Assembly (NCBI RefSeq): GCF_029167645.1
Contig: NZ_CP119147.1
Coordinates: forward strand, 5,164,501-5,228,500
Length of the DNA stretch: 64,000 nucleotides
Source of the DNA: Streptomyces sp. AM 2-1-1
GTDB taxonomy: Bacteria > Actinomycetota > Actinomycetes > Streptomycetales > Streptomycetaceae
Direction of reading: 5' to 3'
Part shown: positions 25,220 through 34,353 of the stretch, one piece after another
Numbering within the stretch: position 1 is the stretch's first letter
Layout: each line of letters begins with the position of its first letter
Notes under the pieces: model-generated
Databases searched by the model: none
Seen by the model: the letters and a program-made list of their open reading frames with translations, nothing else
What the model was told of the DNA's origin: nothing
Program-made: the position numbers and the translations under genes

Positions 25220-25864
25220 TCAGCAGCCGTTGAGGGTGGTCGTCAGCGCGGTCTTCTCGGCGGAGTCGATGGTCAGCTTGTAGTAGTACTTCACCTGCAC
25301 CCAGGCCCGCACGTAGGTGCAGAGGTACGCGGTGCGGGAGGGCAGCCACGCGGCCGGGTCCTTGTCGCCCTTGGACTGGTTGACGTTGTCCGTCACGGCG
25401 ATCAATTGAGGGCGCGTCAGGTCGTTGGCGAAAGCCTGGCGTTGGGCGGTCGTCCAGCCGCTGGCCCCCGAACGCCAGGCCTCCGCCAGCGGGACCATGT
25501 GGTCGATGTCCAGATCCGCGGCGGCGGTCCACGTCGCCCCGTCGTACTGCGAGTACCAACTGCCGCTCGTGGTCGCACAGCTGGAGTCCTGCAAGACGCC
25601 GGACCCGTCGCGCTTCAGGACGGTCTCACGGGTGTTGCAGGCGCCGGACTGGGTGATCCAGTGGGGGAACAGGTCGCGGCTGTAACCGCTCGTGGAACCG
25701 GCTGCGGCCACCGTCAGCTGGCCGAGGTAGGTACGGGCGGTGGCCGCGCTGACCGGGGTGGGCATCGCAGCCTGCGCGGCCGGCGCGGTGAGGAGTCCGG
25801 TGGTCGCGGCTAGGGCGGCGGAGGCGAGGACGACGGCTATGCGACGCGCGTAGAACTTCGACAT
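25220..25864 (-). CDS. secreted HNH nuclease (DUF1524/GmrSD C-terminal type)
   Basis: A 214-residue protein. A Sec signal peptide ('RIAVVLASAALAATTGLLTAPAAQA', cleavage about residue 32) precedes the mature domain 'PTPVSAATARTYLGQL'. The nuclease centre is 'LDIDHMVPLAEAWRSGA', with 'NDLTRPQLIAVTDNVNQSKGDKDPAAWLP', the HNH pattern of secreted streptomycete nucleases. AGGGAG lies seven bases before the ATG. Probably digests extracellular DNA for nutrient scavenging. Four Cys may form disulfides. Confidence 0.9.
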   Translation of the reverse strand: MSKFYARRIAVVLASAALAATTGLLTAPAAQAAMPTPVSAATARTYLGQLTVAAAGSTSGYSRDLFPHWITQSGACNTRETVLKRDGSGVLQDSSCATTSGSWYSQYDGATWTAAADLDIDHMVPLAEAWRSGASGWTTAQRQAFANDLTRPQLIAVTDNVNQSKGDKDPAAWLPSRTAYLCTYVRAWVQVKYYYKLTIDSAEKTALTTTLNGC

Positions 25865-26096
25865 GCGAACTCCCTGGATGTGGGGGGTGTCGGCCGGGTG
25901 ACTGGAGGCGGAGCCCGGCCATCGTCGCGGTGCCAGATTGCTGGGGGATGGGCACCAGGTAACAGCGTGACGACATGAGCACGTCACATCAAGGGGTCGA
26001 ACGGGGTGCTCTGACGTTCGATCAGGCACGCGTGGGGGTGAGCGGGCGGGGGAGTCGGTGCGGAGGGTCTCCGCGTGGGCCGCCCGGACACGCGAA

Positions 26097-26129
26097 AGCC
26101 CGCCGGGGCCATGGGCCTTCGGCGGGCTG
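26097..26129 (-). terminator. hairpin after the HAD gene
   Basis: AGCCCGCC and GGCGGGCT close a stem with a nested GGCC/GGCC pair inside. It lies about 55 bp beyond the stop of the minus-strand HAD gene. Confidence 0.7.
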
Positions 26130-26182
26130 ACGGTGGGTCGGTGGTGGGCGGGTCCGCGGTGGGCGGGGCGGCGCCCGGTGGG

Positions 26183-26848
26183 TCAGTGGGCCTCGCGGAT
26201 GTGCAGCTCCAACGAGCCGTCGGGCAGCGCCTCCACGCGGACCTGGGTCAGGTCGTCGACGTGGACGTCGGGGGAGAGGGCGGCCGCGCGCGGACCCACG
26301 CCCACGACCCGCATGCCGGCTGCCCGCCCGGCGGCGATCCCCGCTTCGGAGTCCTCGAACACGACGCAGTCGGCCGGGGCGAAACCGAGCTCGGCCGCGC
26401 CCTTGAGGAAGCCTTCCGGGTCCGGCTTGCTGGCGCCGACGCTCTCGGCGGTGACGCGGACCTCCGGCATCGGCAGTGCGGCCGCCGCCATCCTGGTTCC
26501 GGCGAGAGCCGCGTCCGCCGAGGTCACCAGGGCGTGCGGAAGGTCCGCGAGCGCGGCCATGAACGCGGGGGCGCCGCCGATCGGCACGACGCCGTCGGTG
26601 TCGGCGGTCTCCTCGGCCAGCATCACGCGGTTGTCCGCGTGGTTCTCCTCCATGGGGCGGTCCGGGAGGAGGATCGCCATCGTGGCGTACCCCTGCCGTC
26701 CGTGCACCACCCGGAGGGCCGCCACCGGGTCGAGCCCGTGCTCCACGGCCCAGCGGCGCCAGCACCGTTCGACGACCGCGTCGGAATTGACGAGGGTGCC
26801 GTCCATGTCGAGGAGGACAGCGTGGGCTGCGAGGACGGTGGCCGGCAT
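26183..26848 (-). CDS. HAD-superfamily sugar-phosphatase/phosphomutase-like enzyme
   Basis: A 221-residue HAD subfamily IA protein: motif I 'VLLDMDGTLVNSD', motif II region 'ALVTSADAALAGTRM', motif III Lys 'GASKPDPEGFLKGAAELG', motif IV 'CVVFEDSEAGIAAG'. The helical cap follows motif I. The GASKPDPE and EDSEAG forms are typical of sugar-phosphate phosphatases and beta-phosphoglucomutase relatives. GGAG precedes the ATG by 8 nt. Likely a cytoplasmic sugar-phosphate phosphatase. Confidence 0.9.
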   Translation of the reverse strand: MPATVLAAHAVLLDMDGTLVNSDAVVERCWRRWAVEHGLDPVAALRVVHGRQGYATMAILLPDRPMEENHADNRVMLAEETADTDGVVPIGGAPAFMAALADLPHALVTSADAALAGTRMAAAALPMPEVRVTAESVGASKPDPEGFLKGAAELGFAPADCVVFEDSEAGIAAGRAAGMRVVGVGPRAAALSPDVHVDDLTQVRVEALPDGSLELHIREAH

Positions 26849-26965
26849 GAGCGGACTCCAGGGCACGAGCGTGCGTAGGGGACGCGTGCGCCACGGGCGC
26901 GAAGGACGTGCGGCGCACGAAGAACAAGAGCAGCCTCGCCCGCCGGTCAGGGAATGCGGGCGAAG

Positions 26966-26994
26966 CCACTTTGTTTCATCACGATACAAAATCC
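26966..26994. promoter_or_regulatory. AT-rich inverted repeat upstream of the HAD gene
   Basis: TTTGT (26970-26974) and ACAAA (26986-26990) are symmetric about an 11-bp centre, in a short AT-rich patch 120 bp upstream of the HAD start, with GCGGG/CCCGC outside them. This could be an operator or promoter element. No matching regulator is adjacent. Confidence 0.3.
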
Positions 26995-27114
26995 CGCCCG
27001 AGAACGCCAATCTTCCGGACCGGGCGGACGCCGTATCCCGGAACGGCGGGCGCCCGGCCTCGCGCGGACGCCCCGGACCCGCCGTCCCCGCACGCGGCGC
27101 GGCCCGGGCGGCGG

Positions 27115-28458
27115 TCAGTGCCTGCTCTCCCCGGTCGTCTCCGCCTCCAGCGCACTGCGGGTCTGCGGCCCGTACACGCCCGAGGGGTCGCCCTGGATGC
27201 CGCGGAACGCCTGGTACGCCGACACGGCGAACTGGACCCGGTCGGTGTAGTTGGAGTCGGCCGGGCCGTAGAAGATCCGGACCTCCCGCAGGCGGGTCTG
27301 GAGCTCGGCCACCTCCGGGCCGTAGTCGCCGCGCTGCAGGGAGGCGACGGCCGGCGGCGCGGTCGTGGCGGGAGGAGCGACCGCGACCGGCGGGGCGGAC
27401 GTCGGATTGCTCGGGGTGGGCGACTCGGGGGCGGCGGTCGCGGTGGCCGTCGCGGTCGCTTCTGCCGACGGGGACTCCGAGGCCGACGCCGAGGCGGAGG
27501 CGGACGGGGAAGCCGAGGTCGCGGAGGCGGAAGGCGCCGCCGAGGCGGACCCGGACACGGACGGGGCCACCGGGGCGTCCGTCGGTTCGGCGGTCGCGTC
27601 CGGAACGCTCGTCGTGGCCTCGGGCAGGCTCTCCTGCCGGGCGGCCTCGTCCCCGTCGAAGACGCCGCCGAGGACCGAGGCGGTCCCGACCATCGCGGCG
27701 ACGGCCACCGCCACCCCCAACGCGACGAACGGGCGTCGCCGGCGGGGCTGCACGGGGTCGGCCCGTCGGGCCCCGGTCGCGGACCCGGCCCCGGCGCCGG
27801 TCGCGGCCCCGGTGAAGGACCCTGCTGCTCCGTTCGACCGCTCGGCGCCGGTCAGGGACGCCTCCGGAGGCATCGGACCGGCGTGACCCCCCGGGCCAGG
27901 ACCGGGCGGTCCCGGGGGCACGGTGGGCAGCCGCATCGTCGCGTCGGCGGCGACCGGGTCTTCCGGGCCCTCGCCGCTCCGGGGTCCTCCCGCGCGCTCG
28001 GGTCCTTCCGGGCGCTCACCGCCACCCCGGCCCTCCGCGACGGGCGCTGCGGCAGCGGAGTCCGGAGCGCCGCCCTGTGAGGGAGCGACGCCCTGTGCGG
28101 GAGCGACGCCCTGTGCGGGAGCGCCGCCCTGTGCGGGAGCGACGCCCCCACCGGCTCCGGCCGTCCCGACGGCCCCGGCCCCACCCGTCCCGGGCGCGCC
28201 GGTCCCGGCGCCGCCCTCGGCCCTCGTTCCCCGCTCCCCCTCAGGCTCCCGGGCGTTCGGCAGCGTCACGTACGGCCTGATGCGCAGCGGGTCGAAGTCC
28301 TCGGCCGCCGCTATCGCGTCGGCCTTCCCGGCGCCGCGCCCCGCGGGGTCGTGGCCCCTCGTCGCCGGGCCTCCGGCGGCGCATCGGCACGCGGGCCCGG
28401 CGGCCGGCGCTCTGCCGTCGCGCGGGCCGCCGCAGTTCGGGCACGTCTGTCCCGTCAT
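27115..28458 (-). CDS. peptidoglycan-binding protein with zinc-ribbon start and low-complexity middle
   Basis: A 447-residue protein. It starts 'MTGQTCPNCGGPRDGR' (zinc-ribbon-like CPNC), then a ~180-residue Gly/Ala/Pro-rich stretch with PAQG repeats. One membrane helix follows at ~220-245 ('RPFVALGVAVAVAAMVGTASVLGG'), then a Ser/Ala/Thr-rich extracellular linker, and a C-terminal peptidoglycan_binding_1 domain ('LQRGDYGPEVAELQTRLREV', 'FAVSAYQAFRGI...GVYGPQTRSALE'). So a cytoplasmic N-terminus is joined to a wall-binding C-terminus. GAGGGG is seven bases before the ATG. It diverges from the MFS gene. Confidence 0.85.
   Translation of the reverse strand: MTGQTCPNCGGPRDGRAPAAGPACRCAAGGPATRGHDPAGRGAGKADAIAAAEDFDPLRIRPYVTLPNAREPEGERGTRAEGGAGTGAPGTGGAGAVGTAGAGGGVAPAQGGAPAQGVAPAQGVAPSQGGAPDSAAAAPVAEGRGGGERPEGPERAGGPRSGEGPEDPVAADATMRLPTVPPGPPGPGPGGHAGPMPPEASLTGAERSNGAAGSFTGAATGAGAGSATGARRADPVQPRRRRPFVALGVAVAVAAMVGTASVLGGVFDGDEAARQESLPEATTSVPDATAEPTDAPVAPSVSGSASAAPSASATSASPSASASASASESPSAEATATATATAAPESPTPSNPTSAPPVAVAPPATTAPPAVASLQRGDYGPEVAELQTRLREVRIFYGPADSNYTDRVQFAVSAYQAFRGIQGDPSGVYGPQTRSALEAETTGESRH
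28072..28143. repeat. 18-bp tandem repeat, four copies, inside a coding region
   Basis: Four consecutive units of the type GCCCTGTGCGGGAGCGAC, with one or two changes in units 1 and 3. They encode the APAQG(V/G)-type hexapeptide repeats of the peptidoglycan-binding protein and may vary in number between strains. Confidence 0.8.
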
Positions 28459-28597
28459 CGTGGGTCCCCTCCCCTTTGAAGTGCCTTGGATTATGCAGGT
28501 CGCCGCGCGCACGTTCGAAGCGGTGTCGCCGCTCGGCAGGCCATAAGCGGACAGAGAGGTAAGGATGGGGTGAATCCGGAGAGCCGAGGAGACGCGC

Positions 28598-30673
28598 ATG
28601 GCCCAGCAGTCGAGTCCGCCGCTCGCACCCGGGGAAGGGCGGTCCACCCGGACGATCCTGGTGGCCATCGGCGCGCTGCTGCTCGGCATGCTGCTCGCCG
28701 CACTCGATCAGACGATCGTCTCCACGGCCCTCCCCACCATCGTCAGCGACCTAGGGGGCCTGGACCACCTCTCCTGGGTGGTCACCGCCTACATGCTGGC
28801 GGCGACGGCGGCCACTCCGCTCTGGGGCAAGCTCGGCGACCAGTACGGACGCAAGAGGCTCTTCCAGACCGCCATCGTCATCTTCCTGGTCGGCTCCGCC
28901 CTCTGCGGCATCGCCCAGAACATGCCGCAGCTCATCGGCTTCCGGGCTCTCCAGGGACTCGGCGGCGGCGGCCTGATGGTGCTCTCGATGGCCATCGTCG
29001 GCGACATCGTGCCACCCCGGGAGCGCGGCAAGTACCAGGGTCTCTTCGGGGCCGTCTTCGGCGTGACCAGCGTGCTCGGCCCGCTGCTGGGCGGCCTCTT
29101 CACCGAGCACCTGTCCTGGCGCTGGGTCTTCTACATCAACCTCCCGATCGGCGTCGTCGCGTTGGTCGTCATCGCCGCGGTGCTGCACATCCCGGTCAGG
29201 CGGACCAAGCACACCATCGACTACCTCGGCACGTTCCTCATCGCCGCCGTCGCGACCTGCCTGGTCCTGGTGGCCTCCCTGGGCGGTACGACCTGGGGCT
29301 GGGGCTCCGCGCAGATCATCGGGCTCGCCGTCCTCGCCGCGGTGCTGCTCGTCGCCTTCGTGACGGTCGAACGGCGGGCGGCCGAACCCGTGCTCCCGCT
29401 GAAGCTCTTCCGGATCCGGACCTTCAGCCTCGTCGCCCTCATCAGCTTCGTCATCGGCTTCGCGATGTTCGGGGCGATGACCTACCTGCCGACGTTCCTC
29501 CAGGTCGTGCAGGGTGTCACCCCGACCATGTCCGGGGTGCACATGCTGCCGATGGTGTTCGGGCTGCTGCTCACGTCGACCGGATCCGGGCAGATCGTCA
29601 GCCGTACCGGTCGCTGGAAGGTGTTCCCCCTCCTCGGGACGGCCATCACCGCGATCGGGCTGCTGCTCCTGCACCGGCTCGACGTCAACAGCTCGACCTG
29701 GGAGATGAGCGCCTACTTCTTCGTCTTCGGCGCCGGACTCGGGCTCGTGATGCAGGTCCTGGTGCTGGTCGTGCAGAACGCGGTGCCCTACGAGGACCTG
29801 GGCGTCGCCACCTCGGGGGCCACGTTCTTCCGGTCCATCGGCGCGTCCTTCGGGGTCGCGATCTTCGGCACCATCTTCACCAGTCTCCTCAACGACCGGC
29901 TGGCGGACGCGCTCAGCGGGCGGGCGCTGCCCCCCGGCGTCGACGCCGGGAAGCTGGCCGCCGACCCGCGCGCGATCGGACGGCTCCCCGCCGACCTGCG
30001 GTCCTCGGTCCTCGACGCGTACGCGACCTCGATCACCGACGTCTTCCTCTACGCGGCCCCGGTCGTGCTGATCGCCTTCGTCGTCGCGTGGTTCCTCCGG
30101 GAGGACAAGCTGCGCGGCTCGGTGACCGCGCCGGACTCCACCGAGACCCTGGCCTCCAACCCGGTCCAGCGCTCCTCCTACGACGAGTGCGCCCGGGCCC
30201 TCTCCGTCCTCGCCACCCGTGAGGGGCGGCGCGAGGTCTACGAGCGGATCACCGCGCGGGCCGGCTTCGACCTGCAGCCCGCCGCCAGCTGGCTGCTGCT
30301 GCGGATCAAGCGCCACGGGACGGTCGAGCCCGCACGGCTCGCGGACACCACCCCGCTGCCGCTGCGGATCATCACCGACGCCGCCCGCCAGCTGGAGGAA
30401 CGCGGGCTCGCCCGCCGGGACGGTGTGCAGATGGTGCTGACCGAGCCGGGGGCGGAGGCGGTCGTACGGCTCTCCCGGGCCCGCGAGGACTCGCTCGCCG
30501 AGATGCTGGGCGACTGGTGGGGGCCGGAGCGTCCGACCGATCTCGTCGCCCTGGTCTCCGAGCTGACCGCCGAGGTCAGCGGCTCCAGCCGGGAGCGGCC
30601 GCACCTGCCCCAGGTGCCCCGGGACCACGCGGCCGAACCGCGCCACCCCCACCCCGGTCCGCCCGGTCCCTGA
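28598..30673 (+). CDS. DHA2-family MFS exporter fused to a MarR-like domain
   Basis: A 691-residue protein. Residues ~20-505 form a 14-helix drug:H+ antiporter with '[14 protein letters not shown]' (motif D1), '[11 protein letters not shown]' (motif A) and '[26 protein letters not shown]' (motif C and onward). After the last helix, residues ~520-655 are soluble and resemble a MarR winged helix ('[22 protein letters not shown]', '[18 protein letters not shown]', '[13 protein letters not shown]'). Such fusions suggest the tail senses drug or interacts with DNA/regulators near the membrane. The tail's function is inference. Confidence 0.87.
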   Translation: MAQQSSPPLAPGEGRSTRTILVAIGALLLGMLLAALDQTIVSTALPTIVSDLGGLDHLSWVVTAYMLAATAATPLWGKLGDQYGRKRLFQTAIVIFLVGSALCGIAQNMPQLIGFRALQGLGGGGLMVLSMAIVGDIVPPRERGKYQGLFGAVFGVTSVLGPLLGGLFTEHLSWRWVFYINLPIGVVALVVIAAVLHIPVRRTKHTIDYLGTFLIAAVATCLVLVASLGGTTWGWGSAQIIGLAVLAAVLLVAFVTVERRAAEPVLPLKLFRIRTFSLVALISFVIGFAMFGAMTYLPTFLQVVQGVTPTMSGVHMLPMVFGLLLTSTGSGQIVSRTGRWKVFPLLGTAITAIGLLLLHRLDVNSSTWEMSAYFFVFGAGLGLVMQVLVLVVQNAVPYEDLGVATSGATFFRSIGASFGVAIFGTIFTSLLNDRLADALSGRALPPGVDAGKLAADPRAIGRLPADLRSSVLDAYATSITDVFLYAAPVVLIAFVVAWFLREDKLRGSVTAPDSTETLASNPVQRSSYDECARALSVLATREGRREVYERITARAGFDLQPAASWLLLRIKRHGTVEPARLADTTPLPLRIITDAARQLEERGLARRDGVQMVLTEPGAEAVVRLSRAREDSLAEMLGDWWGPERPTDLVALVSELTAEVSGSSRERPHLPQVPRDHAAEPRHPHPGPPGP

Positions 30674-30694
30674 CGGCCGCCGCCGTGCCCGGGG

Positions 30695-31174
30695 TCACAG
30701 CTCCTTGGCGAACCAGTGGTCGCGGTACGGGCCCTCGTTGAACGCCGGGACCTCCCGGAAGCCGTGCTTCGCGTACAGACCCCGCGCCTCCACCAGATCA
30801 CTGCGGGTGTCGAGCCGGATCACCCGCATCCCGGCCTCGCGCGCCACACCCTCCGCCGCCGCCAGCAGCAGCGCACCCCCGCCGGTGCGGCGGAAGGCCG
30901 GGCGCACATAGACCCGGGTCAGCTCCGCGGTGGCCGTCGCCGGGTCGAGGAACACTCCGGCGCAGCTCGCGGCCGCCCCGTCGCAACGGCCCACCACCAG
31001 GTGGCCGGTGGGCGGGGCGAGCCGGTCGGCGCCGTCGTCGGTGAGCCCTTCGTCGATCTCCGCCCCGGTCGCCGGCCGCTTCCAGTAGCGGCCGGCGACC
31101 TCGCCGTAGTAGTCGCGCAGCAACTGTGCGGCGTCCGGCGTGTCGAATCGTTCGGGGGTCACGGTCCAGGTCAT
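30695..31174 (-). CDS. GNAT-family N-acetyltransferase
   Basis: A 159-residue enzyme: motif A 'TRVYVRPAFRRTGGGALLLAAAE' (RxxGxG form RRTGGG), motif B 'RLDTRSDLVEARGLYAKHGFREV', ending 'YRDHWFAKEL', as in PA4866/YhhY-like small GNATs. Convergent with the MFS gene, 21 bp apart. The ATG at 31174 has no strong ribosome-binding site. The acyl acceptor is unknown. Confidence 0.87.
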   Translation of the reverse strand: MTWTVTPERFDTPDAAQLLRDYYGEVAGRYWKRPATGAEIDEGLTDDGADRLAPPTGHLVVGRCDGAAASCAGVFLDPATATAELTRVYVRPAFRRTGGGALLLAAAEGVAREAGMRVIRLDTRSDLVEARGLYAKHGFREVPAFNEGPYRDHWFAKEL

Positions 31175-31420
31175 GCGCCCATCCGACCACCGGGCGGGGA
31201 GCGCGGGCAAACCCTTTCGGGGGAGGGATGAGCGAGCCACTGAGGCCGGTGGGGCGCCGGGGGCGCAGGTGGCGGGGCAGGCATTGTTTTGGGCAAAACG
31301 ATGTGGCGGACAGGCGAAGTGGGGGTTGATGGAGTCTTCCTCGGGGGGCAATGCGAGGCTTCATGGGCACGACCCGTATCCACGGGAATGTGCGTGAAAC
31401 GGTGGGAGGGTCGGCGCAGC

Positions 31421-33529
31421 GTGACACATGCGGAACAGAGCGTGCGCGGGAGCGTGGCGGCGGACGCTGGGACGAGGACCGGGACGACCCGGATCGTGCT
31501 CTGGCTGATCGTCGGCGTGCTCGCCGTGCGCCAGATGACGGTGGTACTGGGAAAGCCGCCGGGTGAACGGCTGACCGACCTGGAGACCTGGATCGGGGAG
31601 AACGGCGTCCTGCGGGTCAAGGGCTCGCTCTACGACACCGACCGCTTCACCGGAACACCGTTCGCGGGGCTCGTCCTGAAACCGCTCGGCACCTCGGCCC
31701 AGGAGGCCCTCGGAGTCGCCTGGACCACCGTCTCGCTGCTGCTCGTCGTCGTGGTCGGCATCGTCGCCGCGCGTGCGCTGCCCTCCCCGGTCGGGCGCCG
31801 CACCGCGCTCTTCGCCGCTCCCGCCGCGATCACCCTGCTCATGGTGTCGCTGCCGGTGCGCAACACGCTCCACCTCGGGCAGACCAGCATCCTGCCGGTG
31901 CTGCTCGTCCTCGTCGGCTGCCTCGCGGTCCGCGACCACCGGGCCCAGGGCGTCCTGGTCGGGATCGCGGCGGCGCTCCAGCCACCGGTCCTGCTCTTCG
32001 CGGTCCTGCTCTGGCTGACCGGACGCCGCCGCGCCGCGCTGACCGGCGGCGCCACCTTCGTCGCGCTCACCGCGGTCGCCTGGGCCGCCCTGCCGCACGA
32101 CTCCTGGACGTACTGGGTCCACCACGTCGCGGGAGCCGGTCTCGGCGGGCCCCCGGACGGCCTGGCCAACCAGTCGCTCCGCGGCGCCCTGCTCCGCCTG
32201 GGCCTCGACGGACCGCTGGGGATCGTGGTCCTGCTGGTCCTCGCCGTCGCCGTCGCCGTCCTCGGCCTGCGCCGGGCCGCCCGGTACGCCCGCGACGGGC
32301 AACTGCTCCTCGCCGTCGCGGTGACCGGCTGCGTGGCCGTCGCCGTGGCGCCGACCGCCTGGGAGCACCAGCTGCTCTGGGTGCTGCTCGCGGTGGTGGG
32401 CCGGGTCGGGAAGCGGGCCTCGGACCGGCTGGTGTGGCCGTCCGTGGTGGTCCTCGCCCTCACGCTGCCCGGGACCATGCTGCTGCCGAACGTCGGGGCC
32501 GTCCTCCCGGTGCGCGACAACGTGCTGCTGCTCACCGCGCTCGGCGCGGCCTGCGTGGCCCCGTTCCTGCCCCGCACCTCGCCGTACTGGCTTGAGCCGG
32601 TTCCCACCGACTACGCGCGACCGGTGCCGGCGCGGTGGAGCCGGGTGCCGCTGCTGCCGTTCTGGCGCCGGGTGCTGACCCGCCCCAACCTGCTGCTGGA
32701 ACTCCTGCTCATCCGGGTCGTCTACTCCGCGTACGCCAAGGTCCGCCTGGCCGCCACGGCGGGACGCCCCACCGCCGAGGAGCACGGCCGGCAGGTCCAC
32801 TCGCTGGAGCGGTGGCTGCACATCGACGTCGAGCACTGGTTCAACCACCAGGTCGCCTCGATCGGCTGGATGCGGGACTTCTTCGACTACTACTACTCGA
32901 CGTTCCACTTCATCATCCCGCTGACCATCCTCGGGGTGCTCTACGTGCGCCGCCCCGCGGACTACCGCTGGGCCCGCTCCACGATCGGCTTCGCGACCGT
33001 GCTGGCCCTGGTCGGCTTCTGGCTCTACCCGCTGGCCCCGCCCCGGCTCATGCCGGGCCTCGGGTTCATCGACACCGTGCACGGCGTCCAGGACTTCTCC
33101 CAACCCGACTACGGGACGCTCACCTCGGTCACCAACCAGTACGCGGCCATGCCGTCGCTCCACTTCGGCTGGTCGCTGTGGTGCGGGCTGATGATCATGA
33201 TCCTCGCGCCGAAGGTCTGGATGAAGCCGCTGGGGCTGCTCCACCCGTTCTTCACCCTCTGCGCCATCGTGGGCACCGGCAACCACTGGATCCTCGACGC
33301 GGCCGGCGGCGCGCTCGTCGTCTCGCTCGGTTTCCTGCTGACCCACGTCCTGGCGGGCCCCCGCCGGCTGCTCGCCCCGGACCGGGACGGCCGGGCGGCG
33401 GACGGCAAGACCGTCGGCGACGGTGACGATCCGCCCCCGGTGGAGACACCCGTCCCGGCGCCCCGGCCCCTCGCGGGGAGTACGGGCGGCAACGGCGGTA
33501 CGGCGGGCGCCGGCGCGGCCCGGGAGTGA
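31421..33529 (+). CDS. bifunctional glycosyltransferase-87 / PAP2 phosphatase
   Basis: About 702 residues from the GTG at 31421 (GGGAGGG ten bases upstream; an in-frame ATG at 31388 is the alternative). The first ~380 residues form a multi-helix GT87 (DUF2029) polyprenyl-phosphate-mannose-type glycosyltransferase. Residues ~440-650 are a PAP2/Aur1-like phosphatase with 'PSLHFGWSLW' and 'GTGNHWILDAAGGAL' catalytic motifs. The last ~50 residues are Pro/Gly-rich. It could glycosylate a lipid-linked acceptor and release or recycle a phosphate on the outer face. The pairing is known in streptomycetes, but the product is not. Confidence 0.85.
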   Translation: MTHAEQSVRGSVAADAGTRTGTTRIVLWLIVGVLAVRQMTVVLGKPPGERLTDLETWIGENGVLRVKGSLYDTDRFTGTPFAGLVLKPLGTSAQEALGVAWTTVSLLLVVVVGIVAARALPSPVGRRTALFAAPAAITLLMVSLPVRNTLHLGQTSILPVLLVLVGCLAVRDHRAQGVLVGIAAALQPPVLLFAVLLWLTGRRRAALTGGATFVALTAVAWAALPHDSWTYWVHHVAGAGLGGPPDGLANQSLRGALLRLGLDGPLGIVVLLVLAVAVAVLGLRRAARYARDGQLLLAVAVTGCVAVAVAPTAWEHQLLWVLLAVVGRVGKRASDRLVWPSVVVLALTLPGTMLLPNVGAVLPVRDNVLLLTALGAACVAPFLPRTSPYWLEPVPTDYARPVPARWSRVPLLPFWRRVLTRPNLLLELLLIRVVYSAYAKVRLAATAGRPTAEEHGRQVHSLERWLHIDVEHWFNHQVASIGWMRDFFDYYYSTFHFIIPLTILGVLYVRRPADYRWARSTIGFATVLALVGFWLYPLAPPRLMPGLGFIDTVHGVQDFSQPDYGTLTSVTNQYAAMPSLHFGWSLWCGLMIMILAPKVWMKPLGLLHPFFTLCAIVGTGNHWILDAAGGALVVSLGFLLTHVLAGPRRLLAPDRDGRAADGKTVGDGDDPPPVETPVPAPRPLAGSTGGNGGTAGAGAARE

Positions 33530-33575
33530 GCCGCCGCACCCGGGGCGAGGGGCCCCGGGTGTCCGGACACGGCGA

Positions 33576-33616
33576 AGCCCGGGCCGGGACCTCGGTCAGA
33601 GGTCCCGGCCCGGGCT
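33576..33616. terminator. 18-bp perfect inverted repeat between convergent genes
   Basis: AGCCCGGGCCGGGACCTC and its exact complement flank the loop GGTCA. It serves both the GT87/PAP2 gene (plus) and the SLT gene (minus). Confidence 0.9.
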
Positions 33617-33645
33617 CCGTCACACGGGCTGGTGGGCCGGCCGGC

Positions 33646-34083
33646 TCAGTACCAGCTGTTGGCCTGCCAGAAGTCCCACGCGCCGCACGGGCTGCCGTAG
33701 CGCTCGTTCATGTAGTTCAGGCCCCACTTGATCTGGGTGGCCGGGTTGGTCTTCCAGTCGGAACCGGCGGAAGACATCTTGGAGGCGGGCAGGGCCTGGA
33801 CCAGGCCGTACGCGCCGGAGGAGGCGTTGGTGGCGCTCGGGTTCCAGCCACTCTCGTGCGACACGATGTTGCTGAAGCACTGGAACTGGGCGCTGTCACC
33901 GATCATCTGCTGCGCCGTGGCCTGCGCACCGGACGCACCGGTCGTCGCGGCGGGCGTGGCGGCCGACGCCGTACCGGCGCCGATGGCCAGGCCACTGCCA
34001 CCGAGGAGTACGGCGGCGCCGGCGAGGACGGTCTTGCGGCCTGCGATGCGGGGCTGGGCGAGGAAACGACGGGCGAACGACAC
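33646..34083 (-). CDS. secreted SLT-type cell-wall hydrolase
   Basis: A 145-residue protein starting GTG at 34083 ('VSFARRFLAQPRIAGRK'). The signal peptide 'TVLAGAAVLLGGSGLAIGAGTASA' is followed by a short transglycosylase-like domain: 'FSNIVSHESGWNP' with the catalytic Glu, 'SSGAYGLVQALPASKM', 'QIKWGLNYMNERYGSPCGAWDFW'. Two Cys probably form a disulfide. This is the compact actinobacterial SLT class lacking LysM. It likely cleaves peptidoglycan glycan strands during growth. Confidence 0.88.
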   Translation of the reverse strand: MSFARRFLAQPRIAGRKTVLAGAAVLLGGSGLAIGAGTASAATPAATTGASGAQATAQQMIGDSAQFQCFSNIVSHESGWNPSATNASSGAYGLVQALPASKMSSAGSDWKTNPATQIKWGLNYMNERYGSPCGAWDFWQANSWY

Positions 34084-34208
34084 GGAGAAACCTAACGTCG
34101 GGGGCAGGAGACGTCGCAGCCGGCTCTGTGGTGCGTGACCGGGGTGTCCCCACCGGGGCCCTGGTGACCGTAGGACGATCGACCGGGCCACCGAGGTGTT
34201 CGGCGACG

Positions 34209-34244
34209 AGCTCCATGGTTAGCCCTGCCGTCCGGCGGACGCAA
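34209..34244 (-). promoter_or_regulatory. vegetative-type promoter of the SLT gene
   Basis: On the minus strand TTGCGT (34244-34239) and TAACCA (34221-34216) are 17 bp apart. The start point would lie near 34209, leaving a leader of about 125 nt before the GTG. No riboswitch class could be fitted to that leader. Confidence 0.45.
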
Positions 34245-34353
34245 TGACCCCCCGACGGGCGCCGTACGGCCCCGGGTCGGACCTCGGGCCCAAGGTCCCG
34301 AACCGGGACGAAAGTCAGTCGTGGCAGGTCAGAGCCGCTGCGACGGGGGCGGT

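Noticed and set aside
34084..34209. Possible c-di-AMP (ydaO) riboswitch in front of the SLT hydrolase gene
   Set aside because: GCTAACC and GCCGAAC fragments occur, but in the wrong order, and GGGGTGAAT-type core is missing. GCTAACC overlaps the -10 box instead.
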